Notes: generated from the sequence alone by a model not told the origin. A DNA stretch of 7,587 nucleotides from Holosporales bacterium (GCA_003503995.1 DOCA01000201.1:1-7587), one strand, 5' to 3'. Counted from the first letter of the stretch, positions 1-7,458 are shown. A program made the numbers and translations.

Positions 1-1435
1 AATCTTCACGCACCATCCCATAGGACTGGGCAATATCGGAAGCCTTAGCCAAAATAGCCATACCGTCGGCTCGTTTCAAAGCATCATACCCAACGATTAC
101 CACAGGATTCTTGGCTTTCTTTAAGGTTTTAGAAAGGGGGTGCTTAGCAGATTGGATGTCCTCAAGAACGGTTATTACATCATCGCCTAAATTATCATAA
201 GCAAAAGTAAAATCTCGATCAGGATCAAGAGCTCCACCAACATAAGCTGCTTTAAATCCACCTTCCAAATAACGCTTACGAAGCCGCGTGTGAACCATGG
301 AAGCATCAGCTCTAACATTTGCGCCAATGATCAACGCGAAATCTGCTTTCTCAAGGTCAGCTATGGGCGTATTAAACAGGTATTGTCCTCGTGTTTTTGT
401 GGAAAGTGCTGCCCTATCAAGAACACAATCTAAATGGGGGGAGCCAAGCTGACCCATCAAATCCTTAAGGGCAATCATCGATTCACAATCAGCCAAATCT
501 CCCGCAAGGGCTGCAATTTTCTTGCCCTCAAGTTTCTTAAGCTTTGCGCCGATCTTAGTAAAAGCTTCCTCAAAAGTTGCTGGGATAAGTTTGCCTTTTT
601 CACGAATATAAGGACGGTCAAGGCGTTGCAAAGCAAGAGCATCACAAGCATGACGTGTCTTGTCAGAAATCCATTCTTCATTAATACCTTCATGGAGGCG
701 TGGTAAAATACGTCGCACTTTCATGCCAAAGGTCTGAACTGAAATATTACTTCCCACAGCATCATGAACATCAATGGAGTTGGTTTTGCGTAATTCCCAC
801 GGACGCCCTTGATAGGAATACGGACGTGATGTCAGTGCCCCAACAGGGCAAACATCTACAAGATTTCCAGCTAATTCCGTTTTAATAGAGGCATCTAAAT
901 AAGTTGTGATTTCGGCATTTTCTCCCCGGGCAACGCCGCCCAATTCAGGTTTTCCACCAACACGATCGGCAAAACGCACACAGCGCGTACAGTGAATACA
1001 GCGCGTCATAAAAGTCTTAATGAGAGGCCCCATGTATTTTTCAGGAACAGCGCGCTTATCGCAATCAAAACGGCTTTCACCACGACCATAGGACATGGTG
1101 ATATCCTGCAGATCACATTCGCCACCTTGATCACAAATAGGGCAATCCAACGGGTGGTGCATCAGCAAAAATTCCAAAACGCCTTCCCGTGCTTTGCGAA
1201 CTTTATCCGTGTTGGTATGAATGACCATGCCATCCATCACAGGCATTGCGCAACTGGCGATGGGCTTTGGGGCGTTTTCTTGTTCGACCAAACACATGCG
1301 ACAATTTCCCGCCACGTCCAAGCGCTCGTGATAACAAAAAACAGGAATCTCTGTTTCTAAGCTTCTTGCAGCCTGAAGAACTGTTGTGCCGCCTTCGACT
1401 TCTATTGTGCGTCCGTCAATTGTAATTTTTGGCAT
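1..1435 (-). CDS. nuoG: NADH-quinone oxidoreductase subunit G (partial, C-terminus beyond window)
   Basis: This is the large iron-sulfur subunit of the peripheral arm of complex I, which passes electrons from NuoF towards the quinone site. The ATG at 1435 opens a frame that stays open to the window edge, giving 478 residues of a family usually near 690. A ferredoxin-like domain comes first, with C34, C45, C48 and C62 as N1b [2Fe-2S] ligands. Next come H94, C98, C101 and C107 (motif HPLDCPICDQGGEC) for the His-ligated N5 cluster, then C146, C149, C152 and C196 for the N4 cluster. From about residue 215 (WELRKTNSIDVHDAVGSNI) the molybdopterin-oxidoreductase-like domain begins. No N7 cysteine motif is seen around residues 200-260, as in mitochondrial and alphaproteobacterial forms. 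The start lies 24 bases after the nuoF stop, with only a weak AGAAG ribosome binding site. The identification is very secure. Confidence 0.97.
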   Translation of the reverse strand, partial: MPKITIDGRTIEVEGGTTVLQAARSLETEIPVFCYHERLDVAGNCRMCLVEQENAPKPIASCAMPVMDGMVIHTNTDKVRKAREGVLEFLLMHHPLDCPICDQGGECDLQDITMSYGRGESRFDCDKRAVPEKYMGPLIKTFMTRCIHCTRCVRFADRVGGKPELGGVARGENAEITTYLDASIKTELAGNLVDVCPVGALTSRPYSYQGRPWELRKTNSIDVHDAVGSNISVQTFGMKVRRILPRLHEGINEEWISDKTRHACDALALQRLDRPYIREKGKLIPATFEEAFTKIGAKLKKLEGKKIAALAGDLADCESMIALKDLMGQLGSPHLDCVLDRAALSTKTRGQYLFNTPIADLEKADFALIIGANVRADASMVHTRLRKRYLEGGFKAAYVGGALDPDRDFTFAYDNLGDDVITVLEDIQSAKHPLSKTLKKAKNPVVIVGYDALKRADGMAILAKASDIAQSYGMVRED

Positions 1436-1459
1436 TATTTTATCTTCTTTTTTAATTTC

Positions 1460-2725
1460 TTACGCTGCAACTAACCGAATACGACGTTCAAGCTCTGGTC
1501 TGAAGTGACGCAGTAACCCTTGTACAGGCCAAGCCGCCGCATCCCCCAGAGCACAAATGGTATGCCCTTCAATCTGATAGGTGAGCTCTTCCAACTTATC
1601 GATATCAGAAAGCTCTGCCTCTCCGTCTCCTATTTTCGTTAGCAAACGCCAAAGCCACCCCGTTCCTTCACGACACGGCGTGCATTGCCCACAACTTTCA
1701 TGCATATAAAAATGAGACAAACGGGCAATGGACTCGATAATATCCGTTGATTTATCCATCACAATAAGAGAGGCCGTTCCAAGCCCTGTACCTGCATTTT
1801 GCAAGCTAGCAAAATCCATGGTAACGTTTGCTGCAATATCCTTGGTAATCATGGGGGTTGAAGACCCTCCTGGAATCACCGCCATCAAGTTATCCCAACC
1901 GCCCCGCACGCCACCAGCATGCGTTTCAACAAGGGCTCGTAATGGTACACCCATTTCTTCTTCAACGGTACAAGGTGTGTTAACATGGCCCGAGATACAA
2001 AAAACCTTAGTCCCTGTGCTATCAGGATGACCAAGAGCCGCGAACCAGCCTCCACCCCGTCGCAAGATCGTTGGGACCACAGCAATACTTTCAACATTAT
2101 TAACCGTTGTTGGGCAACCATATAAACCGCAATTTGCCGGAAAGGGTGGCTTCAAGCGAGGCATACCTTTTTTGCCTTCGAGGCTTTGAAGTAAGGCAGA
2201 TTCTTCACCGCAAATATAGGCGCCAGCCCCTCGATGAAGGTATATTTCAAAGTCATATCCACTACCCGCTGCATTCTTTCCAAGAAGACCATCGGCATAT
2301 GCCTCATCAATGGCCTTTTGTAAAGCTTCGGCTTCCCTAAAAAACTCGCCTCGAATATAAATATATCCAACGTGAGCCCCAATGGCGACACCCGCATAAA
2401 GAGTCCCCTCAATAAGTTTGTGAGGCTCATGGCGAATGATATCGCGATCCTTACAGGTGCCTGGCTCACTTTCGTCGGCATTCACAACAATATAGGAGGG
2501 TAAGGCACTATCCTTTGGCATGAAAGACCATTTGCGGCCCGTGGAAAATCCAGCACCCCCACGACCTCGAAGGCCTGAAACAAGCACTTCATTAACAAGC
2601 CACTCACGACCTTTTTTTACAAAGGCAGCCGTACCTTTCCAATCTCCTCGTTTTTTTGCAGCAGGAAGACCAGGGGACGCTTGCCCATAAAGGTTTTGAA
2701 AAATGCGATCTTTATCATCTAGCAT
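1460..2725 (-). CDS. nuoF: NADH-quinone oxidoreductase subunit F (NADH/FMN-binding, 51 kDa)
   Basis: NuoF is the electron entry point of complex I. It binds NADH and FMN, takes the hydride, and passes electrons one at a time to its N3 [4Fe-4S] cluster. The 421-residue product has the normal length. The glycine-rich GRGGAGFSTGRKW stretch lies at 54-66 and ADESEPGTCKDR at 83-94, both part of the FMN/NADH pocket; GAGAYICGEESALL follows in the middle of the protein. The cluster ligands are C345, C348 and C351 (ESCGQCTPCREG) and C391 (GHTICALGD). The ATG at 2725 is preceded by AAGGG about 12 bases upstream and lies 18 bases after the nuoE stop. It sits between nuoE and nuoG, the standard order for the NADH dehydrogenase module. 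I see no missing residues or interruptions. Confidence 0.98.
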   Translation of the reverse strand: MLDDKDRIFQNLYGQASPGLPAAKKRGDWKGTAAFVKKGREWLVNEVLVSGLRGRGGAGFSTGRKWSFMPKDSALPSYIVVNADESEPGTCKDRDIIRHEPHKLIEGTLYAGVAIGAHVGYIYIRGEFFREAEALQKAIDEAYADGLLGKNAAGSGYDFEIYLHRGAGAYICGEESALLQSLEGKKGMPRLKPPFPANCGLYGCPTTVNNVESIAVVPTILRRGGGWFAALGHPDSTGTKVFCISGHVNTPCTVEEEMGVPLRALVETHAGGVRGGWDNLMAVIPGGSSTPMITKDIAANVTMDFASLQNAGTGLGTASLIVMDKSTDIIESIARLSHFYMHESCGQCTPCREGTGWLWRLLTKIGDGEAELSDIDKLEELTYQIEGHTICALGDAAAWPVQGLLRHFRPELERRIRLVAA

Positions 2726-2743
2726 ATTTTTAGTGTGCCCTTT

Positions 2744-3334
2744 TTATCTCAACGTCTTGGCGCCACCAACGGGCGCAGAGTTCAAACGATCCACTTGCGG
2801 ACCTCTTTTCACTTCTTGACCATCACGCAGTTTTTCAATGATGTCTTCCATCTTTGCAGCATCAAGGTCTTCGTAATAATCATCGTTAATTTGAACCATG
2901 GGCGCATTAACACAAGCTCCCAAACATTCTACTTCCACAACAGAAAACAAACCATCTTCGGAAATTTTTCCAACGTCAGCACCCGTATGTTTTTTGCAAG
3001 CCTCAAGGACAGCATCAGATCCTCTAAGCCAACAACTTGTGGTACGACACACTTGCACAACATGTTTTCCAACGGGGTTAAGGTTATACATGGTATAAAA
3101 ACTCGCAACCTCCCAAACCTTAATGGCTGGCATCTCAAGAAGTTCCGCAATAGTTTCAATGGCCTCACGGGGAAGCCACCCCGCATTTTGGCGTTGAGCC
3201 AAATCCAAAGCCGGCATCACGGCACTAGCTTGACGACCCTTAGGATATTTTTGAATAATATCCTTCAGTTTTTTTTGATTTTCCGCAGAAAAAGCAAAAG
3301 TAGCTGCCTGAGAGGTCAGTATATTACGTTTCAT
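2744..3334 (-). CDS. nuoE: NADH-quinone oxidoreductase subunit E (24 kDa, [2Fe-2S])
   Basis: NuoE is the thioredoxin-fold subunit that pairs with NuoF and carries the off-path N1a [2Fe-2S] cluster. The 196-residue product has the four expected ligands C96 and C101 (VCRTTSCWLRGSD) and C137 and C141 (ECLGACVNAPMVQIND). An N-terminal helical part (about 17-90, ending WEVASFYTMYNLNPVGKH) precedes the thioredoxin-like domain. The usual Pro before the second cysteine (TTPCW) is Ser here, a mild variation. The start ATG overlaps the nuoD stop in an ATGA arrangement (4 bases), with GGAGAAG at 3348-3342 inside the nuoD end as the ribosome binding site. This arrangement points to coupled translation. 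The C-terminal tail after about residue 170 (KRGPQVDRLNSAPVGG) matches the extended alphaproteobacterial/mitochondrial form. Confidence 0.97.
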   Translation of the reverse strand: MKRNILTSQAATFAFSAENQKKLKDIIQKYPKGRQASAVMPALDLAQRQNAGWLPREAIETIAELLEMPAIKVWEVASFYTMYNLNPVGKHVVQVCRTTSCWLRGSDAVLEACKKHTGADVGKISEDGLFSVVEVECLGACVNAPMVQINDDYYEDLDAAKMEDIIEKLRDGQEVKRGPQVDRLNSAPVGGAKTLR

Positions 3335-4515
3335 CGATCGACTTCTCCAAAAACAATGTCCATAGACCCAATGATCGCTGGAATATCCGCCAACATATGG
3401 CCCTTTGACATAAATTCCATACCTTGCATAAAGGCAAATCCAGGGGCTCGAATTTTACAACGATAAGGCTTGTTCGTCCCATCGGAAATAAGATACACGC
3501 CAAACTCTCCCTTAGGGGCTTCAACAGCCGTATAAGTTTCACCCGCGGGCACATGATAACCTTCTGTATATAGCTTAAAGTGATGAATCATGGCTTCCAT
3601 AGAATTCTTCATATCATGGCGAGATGGCGGGGAAACTTTTGAATCTTTCGCTCTGAAATCCCCTTCAGGCATATCCATCAAACATTGCTCCATGATCTTC
3701 AGGCTTTGGCGCATTTCCTCAACGCGCACAAGGTAGCGATCATAACAGTCTCCATGACTTCCCGTTGGGATACCAAAATCAACTTTGTCATAGGCATCAT
3801 AAGGTTGGGCACGGCGCAAATCCCACGGGACTCCCGAAGCGCGCAACATAGGGCCAGTAAAGCCCCAGTCATAGGCTTGCTCTTTTGAGACGATACCAAT
3901 ATCAACGGTTCGCTGTTTAAAGATACGGTTATTGGTTAACAGGCGCTCCATATCATCAATGAATTTTGTATGATATTGCATGAACGCATGGATATCTTCT
4001 AAGAGTCCGATGGGAAGGTCCTGAGCCACACCACCTGGACGAAAATAGTTCGCATGGAGACGCGCGCCTGACACGCGCTCATAAAAAGCCATAAGCTTTT
4101 CACGCTCTTCAAAGCCCCATAATAACGGCGTCATAGCCCCCACATCAAGGGCATAAGTTGTGAGGTTCAAAATATGATTCAACAAGCGTGAAATTTCAGA
4201 AAAAAGCACCCGAATATATTGGGCTCTCAAAGGGACTTCAAGACCTAACAATTTCTCAACACCCAGAGCAAAAGCATGTTCTTGGCACATTGGTGCCACA
4301 TAATCCAATCGATCAAAATAAGGAACCGCTTGCATATACGTTTTATACTCAATCAACTTCTCGGTACCACGGTGCAAGAAACCAATATGGGGATCTGCTC
4401 TGGTCACCACTTCTCCATCGAGCTCTAGCACAAGGCGTAGCACACCGTGAGCTGCTGGATGCTGTGGTCCAAAGTTCAGTTGATAGGTTGAGTCGCTGGA
4501 AGATAAATCACTCAT
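3331..4515 (-). CDS. nuoD: NADH-quinone oxidoreductase subunit D (49 kDa, quinone site)
   Basis: NuoD is the 49 kDa subunit that, with NuoB, forms the quinone-reduction site of complex I. The family descends from the large subunit of [NiFe] hydrogenases but has lost the metal-binding cysteines. The 394-residue product is of normal length for the unfused form. Seen here are FGPQHPAAHGVLR at 15-27, whose H19 and H23 line the quinone pocket loop; the family signature LHRGTEKLIEYK at 47-58; and PYFDRLDYV at 65-73, where Y72 corresponds to the tyrosine that hydrogen-bonds the quinone head group. The end (PAIIGSMDIVFGEVDR) is the typical C-terminus. The start at 4515 is 23 bases after the nuoC stop and has only a weak upstream AGG. 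nuoC and nuoD are separate, unlike the fused enterobacterial form. Confidence 0.98.
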   Translation of the reverse strand: MSDLSSSDSTYQLNFGPQHPAAHGVLRLVLELDGEVVTRADPHIGFLHRGTEKLIEYKTYMQAVPYFDRLDYVAPMCQEHAFALGVEKLLGLEVPLRAQYIRVLFSEISRLLNHILNLTTYALDVGAMTPLLWGFEEREKLMAFYERVSGARLHANYFRPGGVAQDLPIGLLEDIHAFMQYHTKFIDDMERLLTNNRIFKQRTVDIGIVSKEQAYDWGFTGPMLRASGVPWDLRRAQPYDAYDKVDFGIPTGSHGDCYDRYLVRVEEMRQSLKIMEQCLMDMPEGDFRAKDSKVSPPSRHDMKNSMEAMIHHFKLYTEGYHVPAGETYTAVEAPKGEFGVYLISDGTNKPYRCKIRAPGFAFMQGMEFMSKGHMLADIPAIIGSMDIVFGEVDR

Positions 4516-4538
4516 TTTTTTATCAGAACCTATTGTTT

Positions 4539-5168
4539 CTATGCTGTTTTTTTCGTGTCATCGGCCTTCTCATCTCCGGGCAAAGGAATCATCAAATCGT
4601 GTGTCATTCCTTCCCAAGGACTTAAGAAATCAAAGTTTCTAAATTCTTGGGGAAGCTTTACAGGATTATAGACAACCCGCTTTTGTTCATCATCATAACG
4701 GGGCTCAACATACCCTGTTAGAGGAAAATCCTTACGCAACGGATGACCATCAAAATCATAATCCGTTAAAATACGGCGCAAGTCTGCATGGCCCTCAAAC
4801 TTCACACCATAAAGGTCCCAAACTTCCCGCTCATACCAATTAGCCGCACTATAGACCTTTGATACAGAAGGAACAAAATTCTCTTCATCAACGGTAACTT
4901 TCAAACGCAAACGTAAATTATATTTATAGGATAGAAGATGATAGACCACCTCAAAACGTTCTTCACGTTCCAAGTAATCGACACCGCAAATGTCCGTGAG
5001 TTGCTTAAACACAAGATCCTTTTGGTCCCGTAAATAAGAGAGAACATCTACAATTTTAGAACGCTCAACCACAACAGACATTTCAAACCCCTCACGGTTC
5101 ACGTCAAGGATGCTAGAAGCAAATTGCTTTTTTAACGTCGTATAAACTTGCTCTAAGGACTCTGCCAT
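4539..5168 (-). CDS. nuoC: NADH-quinone oxidoreductase subunit C (30 kDa)
   Basis: NuoC is a cofactor-free structural subunit of the connecting arm that packs against NuoD and NuoB. The 209-residue product is normal for the unfused alphaproteobacterial form. The complex I 30 kDa signature is at 112-134, beginning YEREVWDLYGVKF and continuing to DLRRIL. It is followed by the conserved TDYDFDGHPLRKDFPLTGY stretch (135-153) and the C-terminal FRNFDFLSPWEG (176-187). Within the signature the usual His-Pro pair is His-Ala (GHADLRR, H127-A128). A charged C-terminal tail (DEKADDTKKTA) is variable in the family. The ATG at 5168 lies 26 bases after the nuoB stop, with an A-rich AAGAAAAAG stretch as a poor ribosome binding site. 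Confidence 0.97.
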   Translation of the reverse strand: MAESLEQVYTTLKKQFASSILDVNREGFEMSVVVERSKIVDVLSYLRDQKDLVFKQLTDICGVDYLEREERFEVVYHLLSYKYNLRLRLKVTVDEENFVPSVSKVYSAANWYEREVWDLYGVKFEGHADLRRILTDYDFDGHPLRKDFPLTGYVEPRYDDEQKRVVYNPVKLPQEFRNFDFLSPWEGMTHDLMIPLPGDEKADDTKKTA

Positions 5169-5194
5169 ATCTTTTTCTTACCGTTCCATCATCT

Positions 5195-5842
5195 TTATCG
5201 CGTTATCATCCGTGTACCTTGACTTCGGATTTTCTTTTGCAACAACATAATGCCATACAAAAGAGCCTCAGCCGTTGGGGGGCATCCCGGCACGTAGACG
5301 TCAACGGGTACAATACGATCACACCCCCGCGTCACCGCATAGGAATAGTGATAGTAGCCGCCTCCATTGGCACAAGACCCCATAGAAAGTACATAACGAG
5401 GCTCGGCCATCTGATCATAAACCTTACGAAAAGCAGGTGCCATTTTATTGGTTAAAGTTCCAGCAACAATCATCAAATCTGATTGTCGAGGGCTCGGTCG
5501 AAATACGGTGCCGATGCGATCAAGATCATAGCGACTAGCTGCCGTTTGCATCATTTCAACGGCACAGCACGCCAAACCAAAAGTCATGGGCCATAAGGAA
5601 CCAGCCTGAGCCCAAGCAACCACTTCATCCAGCTTTGCTAGAATATAGCCCTTATCGGATGTTTCTTCTTGCAAACGCCGTGTCACCTCATCAGCCGAGA
5701 CATTTTTCAAGCGATCAGACATAATGTTAAAGGGCGCTGGTGCTGTGATAGGAGTAGCCTTTTCATACTCTGGTGAAGACGGCGGTACAGGACACTGATC
5801 TTTAAGGGTAGATGATGGATTATTAGGTTTAATTATTCCCAC
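5195..5842 (-). CDS. nuoB: NADH-quinone oxidoreductase subunit B (PSST, N2 cluster)
   Basis: NuoB carries the terminal [4Fe-4S] cluster N2, which hands electrons to quinone at the interface with NuoD. I chose the GTG at 5842 because AAGGAG lies 7 bases upstream (5855-5850). This gives 215 residues and a 10-base overlap with the end of nuoA. A further GTG at 5863 is in frame but has no comparable site. With the chosen start the N2 ligands are C92 and C93 (LWPMTFGLACCAVEMMQ), C157 (MGSCANGGGYYHYSY) and C187 (VPGCPPTAEALLYG). The conserved SPRQSDLMIVAGTLTNKMAP lies between them. Residues 1 to about 40 form a Pro/Ser-rich extension (GIIKPNNPSS, PVPPSSPEYE) before the conserved domain. An internal ATG near residue 41 (MSDRLKN) would give a 175-residue protein, close to the compact rickettsial length, but lacks an evident ribosome binding site. 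Confidence 0.96.
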   Translation of the reverse strand: MGIIKPNNPSSTLKDQCPVPPSSPEYEKATPITAPAPFNIMSDRLKNVSADEVTRRLQEETSDKGYILAKLDEVVAWAQAGSLWPMTFGLACCAVEMMQTAASRYDLDRIGTVFRPSPRQSDLMIVAGTLTNKMAPAFRKVYDQMAEPRYVLSMGSCANGGGYYHYSYAVTRGCDRIVPVDVYVPGCPPTAEALLYGIMLLQKKIRSQGTRMITR

Positions 5843-6216
5843 TCTAAAGCTCCTTTTTTCCACTCATAAATAAAGCCAACGGTCAAAACACCAAGAAAAA
5901 TCATCATGGACCAAAAGCCCAACGCGCCCTGTTGCCCCAAGGTAACAGACCAAGGGAACAAAAAGGCAATTTCAAGATCAAAAATAATAAACAAAATCGC
6001 AACCAAATAAAAACGCACATCAAACTTCATACGCGCATCGCTAAAAGGCTCAAAACCGCACTCATAAGCAGATACTTTTTCACTGTCAGGTTTGTGCGGC
6101 CCTCGCAAAAAACCAATGAGAATCATCACGCAAGACAAAGCAACGGCAACGGCCAAGAACATTAAAATGGGGAAATAGTCTCTTAAGAGCGAGAGCGGCC
6201 CTTCAAGGGAGTCCAT
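5833..6216 (-). CDS. nuoA: NADH-quinone oxidoreductase subunit A (ND3-like membrane subunit)
   Basis: NuoA is the small membrane subunit at the junction of the two arms of complex I, equivalent to mitochondrial ND3. The 127-residue product shows three hydrophobic segments at about 15-37, 68-90 and 98-118. The first cytoplasmic loop contains the conserved SAYECGFEPF (49-58), including the cysteine (C53) equivalent to the one in the ND3 loop. The second helix has the conserved acidic pair D80 and E82 (IIFDLEIAFLFPW). The ATG at 6216 has a modest AAGAGA upstream. It is the first gene of the nuo cluster, 57 bases after the preceding unknown gene, and its last codons contain the ribosome binding site and start of nuoB, suggesting coupled translation. 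Confidence 0.97.
   Translation of the reverse strand: MDSLEGPLSLLRDYFPILMFLAVAVALSCVMILIGFLRGPHKPDSEKVSAYECGFEPFSDARMKFDVRFYLVAILFIIFDLEIAFLFPWSVTLGQQGALGFWSMMIFLGVLTVGFIYEWKKGALEWE
5850..5855 (-). promoter_or_regulatory. Ribosome binding site of nuoB inside nuoA
   Basis: AAGGAG lies within the last codons of nuoA, seven bases before the GTG at 5842. It is the best match among the nuo genes here and decides the nuoB start in favour of this GTG over the GTG at 5863 and the internal ATG. Its position within nuoA implies that nuoB translation is coupled to nuoA. Confidence 0.75.
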
Positions 6217-6236
6217 ACGATTCTCTTTTTTTTCTT

Positions 6237-6245
6237 ATTTTACCA
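6237..6245 (-). promoter_or_regulatory. Possible extended -10 promoter of the nuo operon
   Basis: In the 57-base gap before nuoA the minus strand reads TGGTAAAAT, an extended -10 form (TGn plus five of six matches to TATAAT). No good -35 box is found at 16-18 bases upstream; TTGGGG lies at a 20-base spacing. Transcription would begin near 6230, leaving a leader of about 13 bases before nuoA. Read-through from the upstream gene is equally possible, as no terminator hairpin is visible in the gap. Confidence 0.3.
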
Positions 6246-6273
6246 ATAGTCTACCCTTTTTTCCCCAACTCTC

Positions 6274-7359
6274 CTAGACGCTTTTTTTGTGCTCATCTTT
6301 CCACTTTAAGTATGGCCCTCGCAAAATTTCATTAAACACCATATGATCAATAACACCCTCATTAGCGTCTAAGACCTCACGCACTTTTCCTTCGATATCC
6401 TGCAAATCTTTTATAGTAATAATAGGACTCACACTAATATAGGAAAATATAATAGAAGATAACAAGCCTTCCACTTCAAATTCACTTTTCCCATAAGGAC
6501 TTAAAAACGTCAAAACTCGATGAAGTTCTTTGTCGATATCGCCTTCTTTCATGACATAGCTTACAACATCTACGGGTCGAGTAATTGCTGGATATTGAGC
6601 AAGCAACCCCATTGTTTTTCCAAGGCGCTGATCTTCTGGAAACAAAAATAAGGCTTCGGAAAGGCCTATTAAAAAAGTCTCCAAAGGACAGGCATTCTGT
6701 ATAAGAGAGAGCACTGGAGCACCTTCCCATAATCCACCGTCCATCATATCTTTCAGTGTATGCCCTTCAAAAACGTAGGGATCTACCTGTTTACCTTTCG
6801 AAGCAGCAGCACTTCTTGCACGACCTTTCTCTTTTCTCGTCGTCTCCGCTTCAGCTTTTACCACACACTTTACAATCTTTTCATGCACGTCGGGATGAGC
6901 GTTCTCTTCATAAAAATCCTTCCATAAAGTAACAAAGCCCTCTTGATCCCCTATGGGAAGCGTTGTTACAAGACGTGACGTTTCAGCCTTTACTCGAGGA
7001 GACACATCCGACTTAAAAACAGGTGACAAGACATCGAGGACTCCTTCATTTTTTCGCTCAAAGGCAAGAGTCACTGTGTCAAAGATGATCGTTGCTATAT
7101 CAAAATTTTCAAACATCAAGGGGTGTCCATGCCCATCTACTGTCGCTGGATTCAAAAATTCCTCGACAAAAGGCCGTCCCGAATCAATAACTTCGGGATC
7201 ATAGCTCTTTGCAAGGCGAACGCAAAAATCAGGCTCTCTTGCCATTTTTAGTTGGTCTTCTGTCGGTTCCACACCATAGGGAGGATAGCCTTCTTCTAAC
7301 GATCCATGGGCGTATGACAGGGAAGATAATGCTAAGAGCACTAAATAAAAAATTTTCAT
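6274..7359 (-). CDS. Exported protein of unknown function, predicted helical
   Basis: I do not recognise this 361-residue protein. The first 17 residues (MKIFYLVLLALSSLSYA) look like a Sec signal peptide, with a likely type I cleavage after SYA, so the mature protein should be periplasmic or secreted; no lipobox cysteine is present. The rest is rich in amphipathic helix-like stretches, for example around 85-130, 140-170, 215-255 and 275-345. This would suit an all-helical, possibly HEAT/ARM-like fold, but no clear repeat unit was found. A basic, low-complexity linker at about 168-192 (KEKGRARSAAASKGK) divides it into two halves. The three cysteines (C46, C165, C224) form no metal-binding pattern. 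The start has AAGGAA about 10 bases upstream. It reads in the same direction as nuo and ends 57 bases before nuoA, but no link to complex I can be argued from the sequence. The coding call is well supported by length and signal peptide; the function is unknown. Confidence 0.85.
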   Translation of the reverse strand: MKIFYLVLLALSSLSYAHGSLEEGYPPYGVEPTEDQLKMAREPDFCVRLAKSYDPEVIDSGRPFVEEFLNPATVDGHGHPLMFENFDIATIIFDTVTLAFERKNEGVLDVLSPVFKSDVSPRVKAETSRLVTTLPIGDQEGFVTLWKDFYEENAHPDVHEKIVKCVVKAEAETTRKEKGRARSAAASKGKQVDPYVFEGHTLKDMMDGGLWEGAPVLSLIQNACPLETFLIGLSEALFLFPEDQRLGKTMGLLAQYPAITRPVDVVSYVMKEGDIDKELHRVLTFLSPYGKSEFEVEGLLSSIIFSYISVSPIITIKDLQDIEGKVREVLDANEGVIDHMVFNEILRGPYLKWKDEHKKSV

Positions 7360-7429
7360 TTTTAAGGGGTTCCTTTTTTCATAAGCTTATCTCGTTTTCC
7401 CCCCTCCTCCTAGGTACTTTTTTTGAGGG

Positions 7430-7458
7430 ATTATCAAAGGAGAAAATTAACGATACAA
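7430..7458 (-). promoter_or_regulatory. Candidate sigma70-like promoter for the unknown exported gene
   Basis: The minus strand reads TTGTAT (7458-7453), a 17-base spacer, then GATAAT (7435-7430). The -10 matches the consensus at five of six positions and the -35 at three, with ideal spacing. Transcription would begin near 7423 and leave a leader of about 64 bases before the start at 7359. Confidence 0.4.

Noticed and set aside
992..1360. Plus-strand open frame of 122 codons
   Set aside because: It is antisense to the cysteine-rich N-terminal part of nuoG, which is certain; the overlap is a by-product of codon use.
2735..3466. Long plus-strand open frame of 243 codons
   Set aside because: It lies antisense to nuoE and the end of nuoD, both of which show complete family motifs. 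Its translation resembles no known family and has the composition of a reverse-strand shadow.
3331..4515. Possible hydrogenase large subunit instead of NuoD
   Set aside because: The CxxC pairs that bind nickel in [NiFe] hydrogenases are absent and the quinone-site motifs of NuoD are present. The neighbouring genes are all nuo.
4188..4625. Plus-strand open frame of 145 codons
   Set aside because: It is antisense to the start of nuoD and the end of nuoC, without a ribosome binding site or recognisable motif.
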